NCBI GenBank assembly: GCA_964618515.1
Contig: CAZUAS010000002.1
Location: 1 to 64,000 of the forward strand
Source of the DNA: JAFGNW01 sp964618515
GTDB taxonomy: Bacteria > Zixibacteria > MSB-5A5 > GN15 > FEB-12
Length of the DNA stretch: 64,000 nucleotides
Direction: 5' to 3'
Shown: positions 35,309-44,038 of the stretch, in pieces
Layout of the letters: every line of letters starts with the position of its first letter
Position numbering within the stretch: the stretch's first letter is position 1
Made by a program: the position numbers and the translations under genes
The notes under the pieces: model-generated
Told to the model about the DNA's origin: nothing
What the model saw: the letters and a program-made list of their open reading frames with translations, nothing else
Databases searched by the model: none

Positions 35309-35563
35309 TTAGATTTCCTTAAGCGCTTTGACCTGGCGCAGTTTGCGAAAGAGTTCCACATATTCTTTTACCATGACTTCCTCCGCCTGCGACAGACCCT
35401 CCATCATGGGAATCCCGATTCGTAACACCGCCCGGACAATATCCGCCGTGGTTCGGTCATATTTCCGGGCTAATTCCTTCAGCCGGTTTTTCAGCTCGTA
35501 GGAAACGAAAATATTAAGACAATGCTCGCCCCTTAATTTTACCTGAGATTGGTTTTCTTTCAT
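35309..35563 (-). CDS. small ribbon-helix-helix-like protein
   Basis: 84 residues. The segment LNIFVSYELKNRLKELARKYDRTTADIVRAVLRIGIPMM has the strand-helix-turn-helix spacing of CopG/Arc-type DNA-binding proteins, and the rest is a charged helix. It may be a transcriptional repressor or a partner protein. AAGGAGA precedes the ATG at 35563. It follows the sigma-region-4-like gene by 16 bases, so the two form a small operon. No toxin-like gene is present, so an antitoxin role is not supported. Confidence 0.6.
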   Translation of the reverse strand: MKENQSQVKLRGEHCLNIFVSYELKNRLKELARKYDRTTADIVRAVLRIGIPMMEGLSQAEEVMVKEYVELFRKLRQVKALKEI

Positions 35564-35579
35564 TTTCTTCTCCTTTCAT

Positions 35580-36188
35580 TTAGTGATATTTTTCATGGCC
35601 GATTAAAACCTGCGGGGTTTTAATCTTCAAACTGTATTTCTCTTTTAAGATTCTGATAACGGGTTGCCACGTACCTTGCGGGTCCCGGCTACGGATTAAC
35701 CTGTCAATTTCAGCACGGTGCGGAGACTGGCACACCGGACAGGCCTTAGAAATTCCTTCTTCAGCCGGTTTAAAAGTCACGTTATATAATTCCGCCATCA
35801 ACGGTGACAGTTCCTTTTTAAGCTTCTTTATGGCTCTTTTATGCAAAGCTTCCAGTTTATAAACAGCCCGGCCTGATTTTTCGGAAATCTGACGATAACT
35901 CTGCCCGATATAATAAAACCTCTCGATAAACTCCTTTTCGTCTTCACTCAAACACCTGAGCGCCGCAGACACTCGTTCCTTGATATAAATCTGTCGTCGC
36001 AGATCCTCCTGGTATCCCTTGTCATCAGAATACAACACCGCCTCCTCCGCAACCTCATTGATACTCCCCTCTTCAAACGTTAATCCATCCTCCAACTGAT
36101 AATATCGATATTTAATATTTCTTATTTTTTCGGGGTCAGTCCCCAGCTCCACAATCCAGTTTCGATAAACTATCCGGCTTCGACCCAT
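35580..36188 (-). CDS. sigma-region-4-like HTH protein with a C-terminal CxxC/H-x-x-x-H module
   Basis: About 202 residues. The centre reads ALRCLSEDEKEFIERFYYIGQSYRQISEKSGRAVYKLEALHKRAIKKLKKEL, which closely resembles sigma-70 region 4 (helix-turn-helix with YRQISEKSG). There is no region 2, so it is not a complete sigma factor. The C-terminal 60 residues, with CPVCQSPHRAEIDRLI and a final H-E-K-Y-H, match the small zinc-binding module found in assorted phage and regulatory proteins. The first ATG (36191) is very close to the GGAGG; the second (36188) has better spacing and is used here. It is probably a DNA-binding regulator of unknown target. Short TCAC-rich repeats lie upstream. Confidence 0.55.
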   Translation of the reverse strand: MGRSRIVYRNWIVELGTDPEKIRNIKYRYYQLEDGLTFEEGSINEVAEEAVLYSDDKGYQEDLRRQIYIKERVSAALRCLSEDEKEFIERFYYIGQSYRQISEKSGRAVYKLEALHKRAIKKLKKELSPLMAELYNVTFKPAEEGISKACPVCQSPHRAEIDRLIRSRDPQGTWQPVIRILKEKYSLKIKTPQVLIGHEKYH

Positions 36189-36276
36189 CATCCCTCCTTA
36201 TTTACATCAGGTGCATACTTTACATTCCATTTTGATTGTTGCAAGATAAAGATGCCGCCAATTAGATGGTTTGTCG

Positions 36277-36342
36277 ATGACATGATAGTCACATCACACA
36301 AGCGGTATTCAGCGGGGTGATTATCACATGTATCACCAGCGG
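36277..36342. repeat. TCAC/GCGG short repeats upstream of the regulator pair
   Basis: This stretch contains GTCACATCACA, the near-palindrome GTGATTATCAC (36317-36327) and ATGTATCACCAGCGG, with GCGG occurring four times. It lies about 90 bases upstream of the leftward regulator operon and about 110 bases before the rightward gene at 36453. It could hold operators, but this is not shown. Confidence 0.35.
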
Positions 36343-36452
36343 TTCCGGAAAGTTACTCCCCGGATAAGTTTTTCTAAACTTTTACCGTTTTTTTACATAT
36401 ATTAACTATAAGTAATAAAACAGGCTTTCAAGCCGATTAATAATTTAAGTGG

Positions 36453-36668
36453 ATGAATATGAAAGATGATAAAAATAATATCAGCCGGCGCCGCCCTGTA
36501 ATCAGCGGTTTTATATTGTTGGGGCTGGGTATTTATTTACAATTATGGTCCATGGACCTTATTCCGGATTTTGACAAAACCTGGCCGTTATTTATTATTA
36601 TTATTGGCCTGGCTTTAATCTTCGGTACTTTTACCCGTAAAAGAGAAGCGGGTAAAAGCCACCTGTAA
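36453..36668 (+). CDS. small LiaI/LiaF-like membrane protein
   Basis: 71 residues. Two membrane helices (PVISGFILLGLGIYLQLW and WPLFIIIIGLALIFGTF) are separated by the motif MDLIPDFDKTWPLFIIIIG, as in the LiaI-LiaF-like TM1 / DUF5668 domain found in envelope-stress proteins. The short form alone has no known activity. It is followed after 12 bases by the CPBP protease gene, probably in one transcript. Confidence 0.7.
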   Translation: MNMKDDKNNISRRRPVISGFILLGLGIYLQLWSMDLIPDFDKTWPLFIIIIGLALIFGTFTRKREAGKSHL

Positions 36669-36680
36669 TCACGTCTCCCG

Positions 36681-37469
36681 GTGAGTGTCGCCTTGAATAA
36701 TCATGACTTCGAACGCATCCCGGCTTATGAGACTATCAGTCCCGTTGGTACAAGCAACGCCTTTGCTCTTTTTCAAGCGGATTTTAATAATCAGAATTTC
36801 AAGGCCGGTTTTTTTACTTATTTTAATCTGGTAATACTTCTTCTCATTTATCCCGGCTTGTCCCTGATAGGCATCGGCGATACTTCAAACATGCTCAAAA
36901 ATATCAACCAGCAGGCTCTGGCTTTTCTCTTAATCTCCACCATTCTTTTACAATGGGTCATCTTTCTGGTTAATTTCGCAGGTGCCTACGTTGAAAACAC
37001 CGGCCTTGCTGGCTTGGGACTGGTAAGGATCCGCTATGTCGATTTTGCCTGGGCTTTCAGTTTTCTTCTGATGTCCAATCTTATTCTCTCCGGTCTGGCC
37101 TGGTTTTTGGCCCAAATCGGCCTGCCAATGCCGGGTGAAATAGCCTTTTTAATCCCTACCGAAAACACCGGCCGCCTGCTCTGGGTGTTTGTTTCTTTCA
37201 CGGCCGGGTTTTGCGAGGAAATCGCCTTTCGCGGTTATTTGATGACCCGGTTGCGTCTTTTAGGAAAGTTTAAAAGCTGGCTTGTTCCCACAGTCGTATC
37301 GGTTCTTATATTCGGGGTTTGCCACAGCTACCAGGGTTTGCCCGGGTTTATCATCATCAGCGTTTACGGGCTGATGTTTTCTTTATTATTTATCAAAACC
37401 CGACGCCTTTGGCCCTGTATAATTGCTCATTTTTTCCAGGATTTCAGCGCCATTTTCTTCCCGCAATAA
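36681..37469 (+). CDS. CPBP-family intramembrane metalloprotease
   Basis: 262 residues with about seven membrane helices. The catalytic motifs of the CAAX-protease / bacteriocin-processing (Abi) family are intact: AGFCEEIAFRGYLMTRL (EExxxR), LIFGVCHSYQG (FxxxH) and CIIAHFFQDF (HxxxD/N). Family members cut prenylated or small membrane proteins, but the substrate here is unknown. The frame opens with GTG at 36681. A TTG at 36693 with a GGTGAG upstream is also possible. Confidence 0.85.
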   Translation: MSVALNNHDFERIPAYETISPVGTSNAFALFQADFNNQNFKAGFFTYFNLVILLLIYPGLSLIGIGDTSNMLKNINQQALAFLLISTILLQWVIFLVNFAGAYVENTGLAGLGLVRIRYVDFAWAFSFLLMSNLILSGLAWFLAQIGLPMPGEIAFLIPTENTGRLLWVFVSFTAGFCEEIAFRGYLMTRLRLLGKFKSWLVPTVVSVLIFGVCHSYQGLPGFIIISVYGLMFSLLFIKTRRLWPCIIAHFFQDFSAIFFPQ

Positions 37470-37486
37470 TTAAATCCGACCAAAAT

Positions 37487-37521
37487 AAAAACCAGCACAC
37501 CTTACGGCACGCTGGCTTTTT
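37487..37521. terminator. terminator between convergent CPBP and type IX-like genes
   Basis: AAAACCAGC and GCTGGCTTTTT arms enclose a 14-base loop, with an A-run on the left and a T-run on the right. It may act in both directions. Confidence 0.65.
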
Positions 37522-37550
37522 CTCATTGGCTCTTTGCTGCTGCAAAAAGT

Positions 37551-40286
37551 TTATTTTAATAGAATCATTTTTCGTTCCTGTGAATAATGGCCACTAGCCA
37601 GACGATAAAAATAAATTCCGCTGGCAACCCGGGTATTGACCTCATCGGTACCATCCCAGACCACGCGGTGTTCACCGGCGCCATAGTAACTGTCGGCCAG
37701 AACTTTGACCGTTTGTCCAAGCAGATTATAAACTGTAAGAGTAACAGCCATCGGTGCCGGCAGGGAGAAGGTTATTACAGTCGCGGGATTGAAGGGATTG
37801 GGGTAATTCTGGTCAAGAGAAAAGATTTCCGGCAACCGTGGTTCATCATCATCGACAGCGGTGGCCAGGTAAAGATAATTACCGGCATAAACCGTCAGGC
37901 CGTTTTCCCTGGGGTCGACCCAGGCAAACCAAGCCCGGCCCCGGGCGGCGTCAACCGAAGGTGACTGCATGAATTCCGGAAATACCGATGATACCAGCTG
38001 ATTGCCCCCCAGTGGCACTAAGGTATTATTATAAAGCTGGAAATAGATCAGTTTGGCGCCTGTCCGATGGTCGGTCCAGGTCGCCGTGATATAATCATTT
38101 TCATCGACCGCCAGGGCTGGTTCGACAGGGTCAGCCGACTCATTATCATCAACTCTTACCGGCGCCTTTATGACACCACCACTGTTGTTAAGAACCGTCA
38201 AATACATGCGATAACGACTCCCGTCAAAACCGGTCCAGAGCAGGTAAATATCACCGCCGGAATTAACGTCCACCGCCACCTCGGAAAGTTCTACTCCGGT
38301 TACCGACGAAACCCAGCTGAAAGTACCTCCGAGAGTTTTATCCCCGTTAAAGAATTTTACCTTTACCGCCACCGGATTGAGACCATAATCCACCCAGGTA
38401 ACATAGAACCGGTTTTGGGCGTCGACGGTTACTTTAACATCGCCGTTTTCCAGGTCAACCGCATCGGAGCTAATCTGAAATTCAGCTTCTTCGGGCTGTC
38501 CCATTGAATTCAACCACCTTCCGAAAACCTGGGACGAACCGGTACGTTTATCCAGCCAGGTAACCAGGCTTCTGCCGGTATTATTAACGGCCACGGCCGG
38601 ATTAGCTTTCACCTCAATCCGTAAAGAATCGGAAATCAGAAATTCATCGCTGTTCATAATACCGTAAGGAGTACAAAAACGGCCGTAAATTCGCTGCCCC
38701 GATAGCCCGTTAAGCGCGCGTCCATCGACCCAGACTATCAAAGCACCGGTTGAAGTCGCGGCGGCATACGGCTCGGCTTGAAGGTTAAATCCGATATCCT
38801 GATTTACCTTCCGGTTATACCCGATTTTATCACCGTTGTTGGTAACCACCTGCAAATAAATATCCCCGAAGTCATGACGGCGGTCCGTAAAAACCAGCAG
38901 GTTATACCAGTTGGTCAAAGAAATTACCATCGGCTCCAGCGAGGGAGCGCCGACGGCATCGTCATTAATTTTTTTCTCGTCCGATGTAATTTTCGTCCAG
39001 AGAGTATCATATAGTATAAAATGAATGTCGGTATTACTGTGGACGGACTCCGTCCAGGCAAATCCCATCCGGTTGGATGGCGCCATGACCACGCTCGGAT
39101 GCCAGCGCTGGTCGATTATGGAACTGTTAACCTGATGCGGACTGCCGATTGGATTGAGGACATTGTCAAAACGTAAACCCATAATCTTGTTCTGGCTGCC
39201 GAACGATGACCACACCGCTACAAGACGGCCACCGGAAGTTACCGCCAGGCACGGGTCCCAATTTGTCACCTGGTTGTCCGGTACCGAGATTAAAAGGTTT
39301 TCACCAACCAGACCGGTCTGAGGATTATATTGCTGAATATAAATTTCATGCGTGCTGCGAAGGTCAACCCAGCTGATGATATAGTTGTGTATTGAAGAAT
39401 AGACAACCCGTGGCAAATACTGGTCACTGCTGCCAGCGGGAGGGGGCACCAGTGTAAAATCTCCACCCACAGCATCACCGCCGCCTGAAAATAACCGGGC
39501 ATAGATATCGGCCTGGCCGTTTCTATAATCCTCCCAGGTCACCAGGAAGCCGCTGCCCGGCTGGACAGCCACCGAAGGTACCCATTTCATAGCCGTGCCA
39601 CCATCAGCATCGACCCGGGTCGGTCCCTTTACGGAATTACCGGACAAATCATAAATGCGCATATATATCGCCGAACCGGATACCGCGTAATTTTCCCATA
39701 CCACTACCAGCCGCCCCGAAGGATAAATATCAAAATCATATGGTCCCGCAAAAGATGACTGGCTGGTATCGTTTACCAGAAAGGTCGGTCGTTCAATTGA
39801 CAGAGCGGAGTTGTAAACCCGGCCGTATATCAAACCATTGGTTCGGTCACGATAGAATAAAAATACCCGCCCGAGAGTGTCTGTTTTGATTTTAGGGTCA
39901 ACCAGGTCAGCCCCGTTATCAGAACTCACCATCAACTGATTGACACCAGACGGATTTCCATTACCGTCCATAAGTTGCATGAAGATTTTACTGGAACCAA
40001 ACCGTTCATCCGACCAGACCGCCAACCACCGGTTATCCTCCAGAAAACAGAGACTGACATTATCCTGGTTAAAACGTGCCGGCGCAACCGATTCCGATAT
40101 ACTAACTTCATCTTCAACCGAGACGTTGAAAGAAACAGGATTTTTCAACATTGAAGTGGAATTTCTGCTGGATAAATCAAGACCAGCCATCCGAGAGGCA
40201 TGCTCATAAGCCCGCTCCATACCCATAACCGGTTTAATCAAGAACCAGCACAGAACGATAAAAAAGGTAAATCTTAATAAAAACAT
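37551..40286 (-). CDS. large secreted propeller-like protein with a type IX (Por) C-terminal sorting domain
   Basis: About 911 residues. The signal peptide is MFLLRFTFFIVLCWFLIKPVMG. The body has at least thirteen repeats of a W-x-D-x-R-like beta motif (VTWEDYRNGQADIYARLF, VTWLDKRTGSSQVFGRWL, ATWTDHRTGAKLIYFQLY), suggesting one or two beta propellers. The last 85 residues (FSLDQNYPNPFNPATVITFSLP ... RVASGIYFYRLASGHYSQERKMILLK) form the Ig-like C-terminal signal used by type IX secretion and related systems in FCB bacteria. The longest frame starts with TTG at 40295; the ATG at 40286 fits the signal peptide better. No por/gld genes are in the window. Confidence 0.85.
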   Translation of the reverse strand: MFLLRFTFFIVLCWFLIKPVMGMERAYEHASRMAGLDLSSRNSTSMLKNPVSFNVSVEDEVSISESVAPARFNQDNVSLCFLEDNRWLAVWSDERFGSSKIFMQLMDGNGNPSGVNQLMVSSDNGADLVDPKIKTDTLGRVFLFYRDRTNGLIYGRVYNSALSIERPTFLVNDTSQSSFAGPYDFDIYPSGRLVVVWENYAVSGSAIYMRIYDLSGNSVKGPTRVDADGGTAMKWVPSVAVQPGSGFLVTWEDYRNGQADIYARLFSGGGDAVGGDFTLVPPPAGSSDQYLPRVVYSSIHNYIISWVDLRSTHEIYIQQYNPQTGLVGENLLISVPDNQVTNWDPCLAVTSGGRLVAVWSSFGSQNKIMGLRFDNVLNPIGSPHQVNSSIIDQRWHPSVVMAPSNRMGFAWTESVHSNTDIHFILYDTLWTKITSDEKKINDDAVGAPSLEPMVISLTNWYNLLVFTDRRHDFGDIYLQVVTNNGDKIGYNRKVNQDIGFNLQAEPYAAATSTGALIVWVDGRALNGLSGQRIYGRFCTPYGIMNSDEFLISDSLRIEVKANPAVAVNNTGRSLVTWLDKRTGSSQVFGRWLNSMGQPEEAEFQISSDAVDLENGDVKVTVDAQNRFYVTWVDYGLNPVAVKVKFFNGDKTLGGTFSWVSSVTGVELSEVAVDVNSGGDIYLLWTGFDGSRYRMYLTVLNNSGGVIKAPVRVDDNESADPVEPALAVDENDYITATWTDHRTGAKLIYFQLYNNTLVPLGGNQLVSSVFPEFMQSPSVDAARGRAWFAWVDPRENGLTVYAGNYLYLATAVDDDEPRLPEIFSLDQNYPNPFNPATVITFSLPAPMAVTLTVYNLLGQTVKVLADSYYGAGEHRVVWDGTDEVNTRVASGIYFYRLASGHYSQERKMILLK

Positions 40287-40295
40287 AATGCTCAA

Positions 40296-40698
40296 ACCTA
40301 TAAGATTTCTTTATAGATATTGCAAATTAGGTGCCCTCCTGTAATAAAATATATATAATGAAAATAAAATAGCAAGGGAAAACTGTCAACCCCTAATTAA
40401 TTGATATAATATGAGTTACTTCAAGATATTAATTTTTTTGTTTTAAGATTTAGGAACGCTTGTGAGCTTGATTAAAATTCTCTGCAAGCCTTTTCACAAA
40501 TTTTCAAAATAATTAAAAAGTCAATAATTGACAAACCGGTTGATTTTGGATAGCTATACACTGAAACTCTTGCTTAATTTTAGACGTAGTAGAAGTAGGC
40601 TTATTATGCTCTGGACATTCGGTTTTCAAATTTTGAAAATCGAAATATTAAAAGGGTTGCTAAGTAATTGAAAATGTATTAAATCTGAAGGTGCCGGA
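40296..40698. other. AT-rich divergent intergenic region with an inverted repeat
   Basis: 403 bases without a useful ORF. They contain TTGACA at 40528-40533 (rightward -35 candidate, 17 bases before a poor TAGCTA) and the inverted repeat TTTTCAA-ATT-TTGAAAA at 40623-40639. On the minus strand, TTGAAA (40629-40624) is 17 bases from TAATAA (40606-40601), a possible leftward promoter for the type IX-like gene with a leader of about 300 bases. Confidence 0.45.
40623..40639. promoter_or_regulatory. inverted repeat overlapping a possible leftward -35 box
   Basis: Seven-base arms TTTTCAA and TTGAAAA are separated by ATT. It resembles the core of the lpx palindrome (TTTCAA-G-TTGAAA) but with a three-base instead of a one-base centre. 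It overlaps the TTGAAA of a possible leftward promoter. Confidence 0.35.
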
Positions 40699-42606
40699 AT
40701 GAGAAAGAATTTATTTAAACATATCAGCTTAGTCTTTCTTTTTTTCATCCTGGCCGCTTCTATGTCGGTAATCAGTTATGCCCAGACCATCAAAAAGGAC
40801 AAAATTGATATCGACCCGGATATAATCATACTCAATCTCGATGAGGATGAACAGGACCTCGCTGATGAATACCTTGACATTCTTGAGCAGTTAAAAGAGA
40901 CCATTGAAGACTTCAAAGATTATCTTTCCGATATCGATGAAACCAATCCCTGTGATAATGCCATCAATTTTGAAATTTTTGAAAAAGGTCTGGCTAGCGG
41001 TTTATATGCCGAAGACATCAAGATGCTCAAAAGCGATATTGAGGACTACACGGATAACCTGAGAAACCTCCAGAGAGATTTCAGGGAATCGGAGGATATC
41101 AATGCCCGTGACTGTTATCGCATCACCCGCAGTCTCCAGAGAGAACTTTCCATATTAAACAACCTCATAGATAAAAACATCACCAGTCGCTTCGTTCAAA
41201 AACTCAAAGATGAAAAATTTGCCAACTACCTCAAGGATGCTATCTTAAAATTTACGCAGAATATCTTAAAAGGTCATCAACTTACCGAACTGGAAAAACA
41301 GCTGACCGAACTTGAAGAACAACTGGAAGGAATGGAAGATTTCGAGGTGATTGAAATCCCCCCCATCCCGGCCATACCTGAAATCCCTGAGATTCCCCCC
41401 ATTCCGGTAATTCCGGATGAAGGACGTTCACGGGTAAAAACTATAATTGATCTTGACGGCACTTCTCGAGAAAGCGGTCTGGCCAAAGTCTATACTGCCG
41501 TACAGAGCGTATCTTCCCCCAATCTGCCCATTAATATCAATAATCCTCTGGGAGGAATCATTATCCTGGGCAATAACGATAAAAAACTCGAAGCCGTCCT
41601 TAATCTGGAGGTCGCGGCCGACTCCCGAATTCGGGAAAAAAGCTTTACCGAGGCTTCTTCCCTGGAGATCCGCGAAGATAAAAACGGTTATTTCGTCAAT
41701 GTCTCTTTCCCCAAACTGACAGACCCGCATACGAAAATCCTGAACAGTCTGCTGACGCTAAGCCTGCCTTCCCGCAACCATGTCATCTGCAAGAGTTCTT
41801 TCGGACCGATAAAAGCGTCCAACCTTCTCAACGGCCTGGTTCTTAACTCCAGTTATGCCGAAATCAAGTTGAACGACATCAAAGGCGAAGTAAAAGTGAC
41901 CAATTCCATGAATACCGTGGAACTGCGAAACATCAACGGACCCCTCACTGTCACCAACTCCTACAGTCCGATTATGATTTATGACTGCAGCGGGAAAATG
42001 GAAATCGCCAATGCCTATGCCCAGGTGTCCATCTTCAATTCCTCCGGCGAAGCAAGGATTAAAAATTCCGGCCAGACGGAAGTTCAAAATCACAAGGGAG
42101 ATATTAATATCGACAACAGCTACGGGTTGGTTAAAGTGGACAATTTATACGGCAATCTGAAAGCCAACAATAACTACAGCCCTATCGAAACCAATATCAT
42201 CAAAGGCACGGTGACCCTGGGCAACACCTATTCTCTTGTTTCCGCGGTCGATATCGAGGGTAGCCTTACGGTGGAGAATAAATACGGAAAAATCGATGCC
42301 CGGTATTTGAACGGACCTTTCCAAATCATCAATGAAAATGGTGACATTTCAGTGGTAATCAACAATCCCCTCAAGGGTTCTTCATCCATATCCGCCATAT
42401 CAGGTACCATGAATATCGCTCTCAATAAGGAAACGGACATTTTCCTGAAAGCCCAGACTAAGGACGGCCAGATAAAAAGTACCTATCCCCTCAAGCTGAT
42501 TGACTTGGGAAATATGCAATCAGGCGAACTCATCCTGGGTCGCGGTAAAGACTCCCTGTCCCTTTTCGGCAACCGGACCGATATCATCATTAAAGAAACC
42601 AAGTAA
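40699..42606 (+). CDS. secreted DUF4097-like repeat protein with a coiled N-terminal half
   Basis: 635 residues. A signal peptide (to SVISYAQ) is followed by a 200-residue charged helical region, then a Pro-Ile-Glu-rich linker (PPIPAIPEIPEIPPIPVIP). The remainder is a beta-solenoid-like series of about 20-residue units (EVKVTNSMNTVELRNINGPL, TVTNSYSPIMIYDCSGKM, NIDNSYGLVKVDNLYGNL), the pattern of DUF4097/GIN-type putative adhesins. The role is unknown. An AAGGTG ribosome binding site precedes the ATG. It is transcribed alone; the gene beyond it is convergent. Confidence 0.7.
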   Translation: MRKNLFKHISLVFLFFILAASMSVISYAQTIKKDKIDIDPDIIILNLDEDEQDLADEYLDILEQLKETIEDFKDYLSDIDETNPCDNAINFEIFEKGLASGLYAEDIKMLKSDIEDYTDNLRNLQRDFRESEDINARDCYRITRSLQRELSILNNLIDKNITSRFVQKLKDEKFANYLKDAILKFTQNILKGHQLTELEKQLTELEEQLEGMEDFEVIEIPPIPAIPEIPEIPPIPVIPDEGRSRVKTIIDLDGTSRESGLAKVYTAVQSVSSPNLPININNPLGGIIILGNNDKKLEAVLNLEVAADSRIREKSFTEASSLEIREDKNGYFVNVSFPKLTDPHTKILNSLLTLSLPSRNHVICKSSFGPIKASNLLNGLVLNSSYAEIKLNDIKGEVKVTNSMNTVELRNINGPLTVTNSYSPIMIYDCSGKMEIANAYAQVSIFNSSGEARIKNSGQTEVQNHKGDINIDNSYGLVKVDNLYGNLKANNNYSPIETNIIKGTVTLGNTYSLVSAVDIEGSLTVENKYGKIDARYLNGPFQIINENGDISVVINNPLKGSSSISAISGTMNIALNKETDIFLKAQTKDGQIKSTYPLKLIDLGNMQSGELILGRGKDSLSLFGNRTDIIIKETK

Positions 42607-42656
42607 GTCCCCACTACGAAAAACCCTGTTCTCGTTTATGGATAATTAAGCCGGTT

Positions 42657-43967
42657 TTATTCGGCTCTAAAAGAAGTTTCCAGTTCCTTGAGTTGCTGTT
42701 TTATTTTGTTCTCGATATCGATGATGTAATTTTCTTCGTGATAAACCGTTGTTTCATACGAAGACAGATTTTTCAATTCCTTCATAACCAGGCAGATGGT
42801 ATTGACGCTCTGAATAATAACCTTCATGGTCTGCAGAATTTGACCCTCGCGGTCAGGTATGACCCCATTCTTAACCGCCAGCTCTACCAGCTGGGCTCGC
42901 CCCAGGATGGTCGCCGTGGCGTTATTAATATAGTGGTTGAAAGTAGCTGTGATAGTTCTCAACGTTTCCAGGGCGGCTTCTTTCATCTGGTTGCGGGCAA
43001 TCTGCTGCTGCATTCGGCGATTTTCGCACAACAGAGTTTCCACCGCCAAATACTGCCGGGTTAACAGACGGTTGGCTTCGGATAATATTTCTTCCACCGA
43101 ACCGATTTCAATATCCAGGTAACGGGCTTCCTCGACCGTTTGCGGCAACAGCCGGACCTGGATGTCCCGCAGGCTTTCAACCGTCAGATTGAGATTGTCC
43201 CGAATGGTATTGCGATTCTCGATTTCATAAGCTTCCTCATCCCGAACTTCCTTTATCACTCCGAAACTTGATACAAGATTGGCCAGGGCAACAATCTGAC
43301 TGTAGATCATCTCGGAGTCACAGCAGTTAGGTGCATACTGGATATGGTGATGCCCAACCGCTTCACAGATTGCCTGGGGGATATTCCATTGTTCGAGCAG
43401 AAACTGGCCGACCCGGGCATGATTGGTGCCCCATAATTCTTCCTCAAGTTCCAGCGTCCTCTCGCCCTTCTTAGCCTGACTGCACAGGTGTTCAAAGTCT
43501 TTTGGAAAAGATTTTTCTAAAATCAAAAGACCGATATCATGCAGAAGGCCGGCTATGAAGGCTTCTTCTATATGCGGATATTGAATCGCCTCGGCAATCA
43601 TCCTGGAAGCAATCGCCACCTCCAGTGAATGCCTCCAGAAACGAAGGCGGTCGATTTTCGTTTCCCATCGGGCCACCAAATTATAAATCGAAGCCGACAG
43701 CGCCAGGGCGGTTACCTGGCGGAGACCCAGCATAACCACCGCCTTGGTCATTGTCGTAACTTCCCGATGAACACTATAATACGGCGAATTAGCCATCCGC
43801 AGAATCTTGGCCGTCAGAGCCGGGTCATGCATCAATACCTTAGCCATTTCATCAGCCGAGGAGCGGTCATCACGGGCTATCCGCAATACCTCCACCAGCG
43901 TTTGCGGAAGAGAAAACAGTTCATGACGTTCCTGAAGAATCTTATTGATTATTTCGTTTTTATCCAT
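42657..43967 (-). CDS. HDOD signalling protein with a C-terminal H-box (DHp-like) domain
   Basis: 436 residues. Residues 10-210 are an HDOD domain: LPQTLVEVLRIARDDRSSADEMAKVLMHDPALTAKILRMANSPYYSVHREVTTMTKAVVMLGLRQV, with a degenerate HD site in AFIAGLLHDIGLLIL. The C-terminal 110 residues resemble a histidine-kinase dimerisation domain, TLRTITATFNHYINNATATILGRAQLVEL, with a candidate acceptor His at about 345. No ATP-binding domain follows. HDOD proteins act in regulation, often of motility, pili or the cell cycle, and are usually not enzymes. The combination with a kinase-less H-box is unusual and is echoed by the small protein at 17490. Confidence 0.8.
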   Translation of the reverse strand: MDKNEIINKILQERHELFSLPQTLVEVLRIARDDRSSADEMAKVLMHDPALTAKILRMANSPYYSVHREVTTMTKAVVMLGLRQVTALALSASIYNLVARWETKIDRLRFWRHSLEVAIASRMIAEAIQYPHIEEAFIAGLLHDIGLLILEKSFPKDFEHLCSQAKKGERTLELEEELWGTNHARVGQFLLEQWNIPQAICEAVGHHHIQYAPNCCDSEMIYSQIVALANLVSSFGVIKEVRDEEAYEIENRNTIRDNLNLTVESLRDIQVRLLPQTVEEARYLDIEIGSVEEILSEANRLLTRQYLAVETLLCENRRMQQQIARNQMKEAALETLRTITATFNHYINNATATILGRAQLVELAVKNGVIPDREGQILQTMKVIIQSVNTICLVMKELKNLSSYETTVYHEENYIIDIENKIKQQLKELETSFRAE

Positions 43968-44038
43968 AGAAGCTCGCTATTTATACTTGTATCGGCTAAA
44001 ATATCGTCAAATTGAGATGCTTTATAACTTATTGGATC

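Noticed and set aside
35309..36188. Toxin-antitoxin interpretation of the small regulator pair
   Set aside because: One partner is a sigma-region-4-like DNA-binding protein, not a recognisable toxin.
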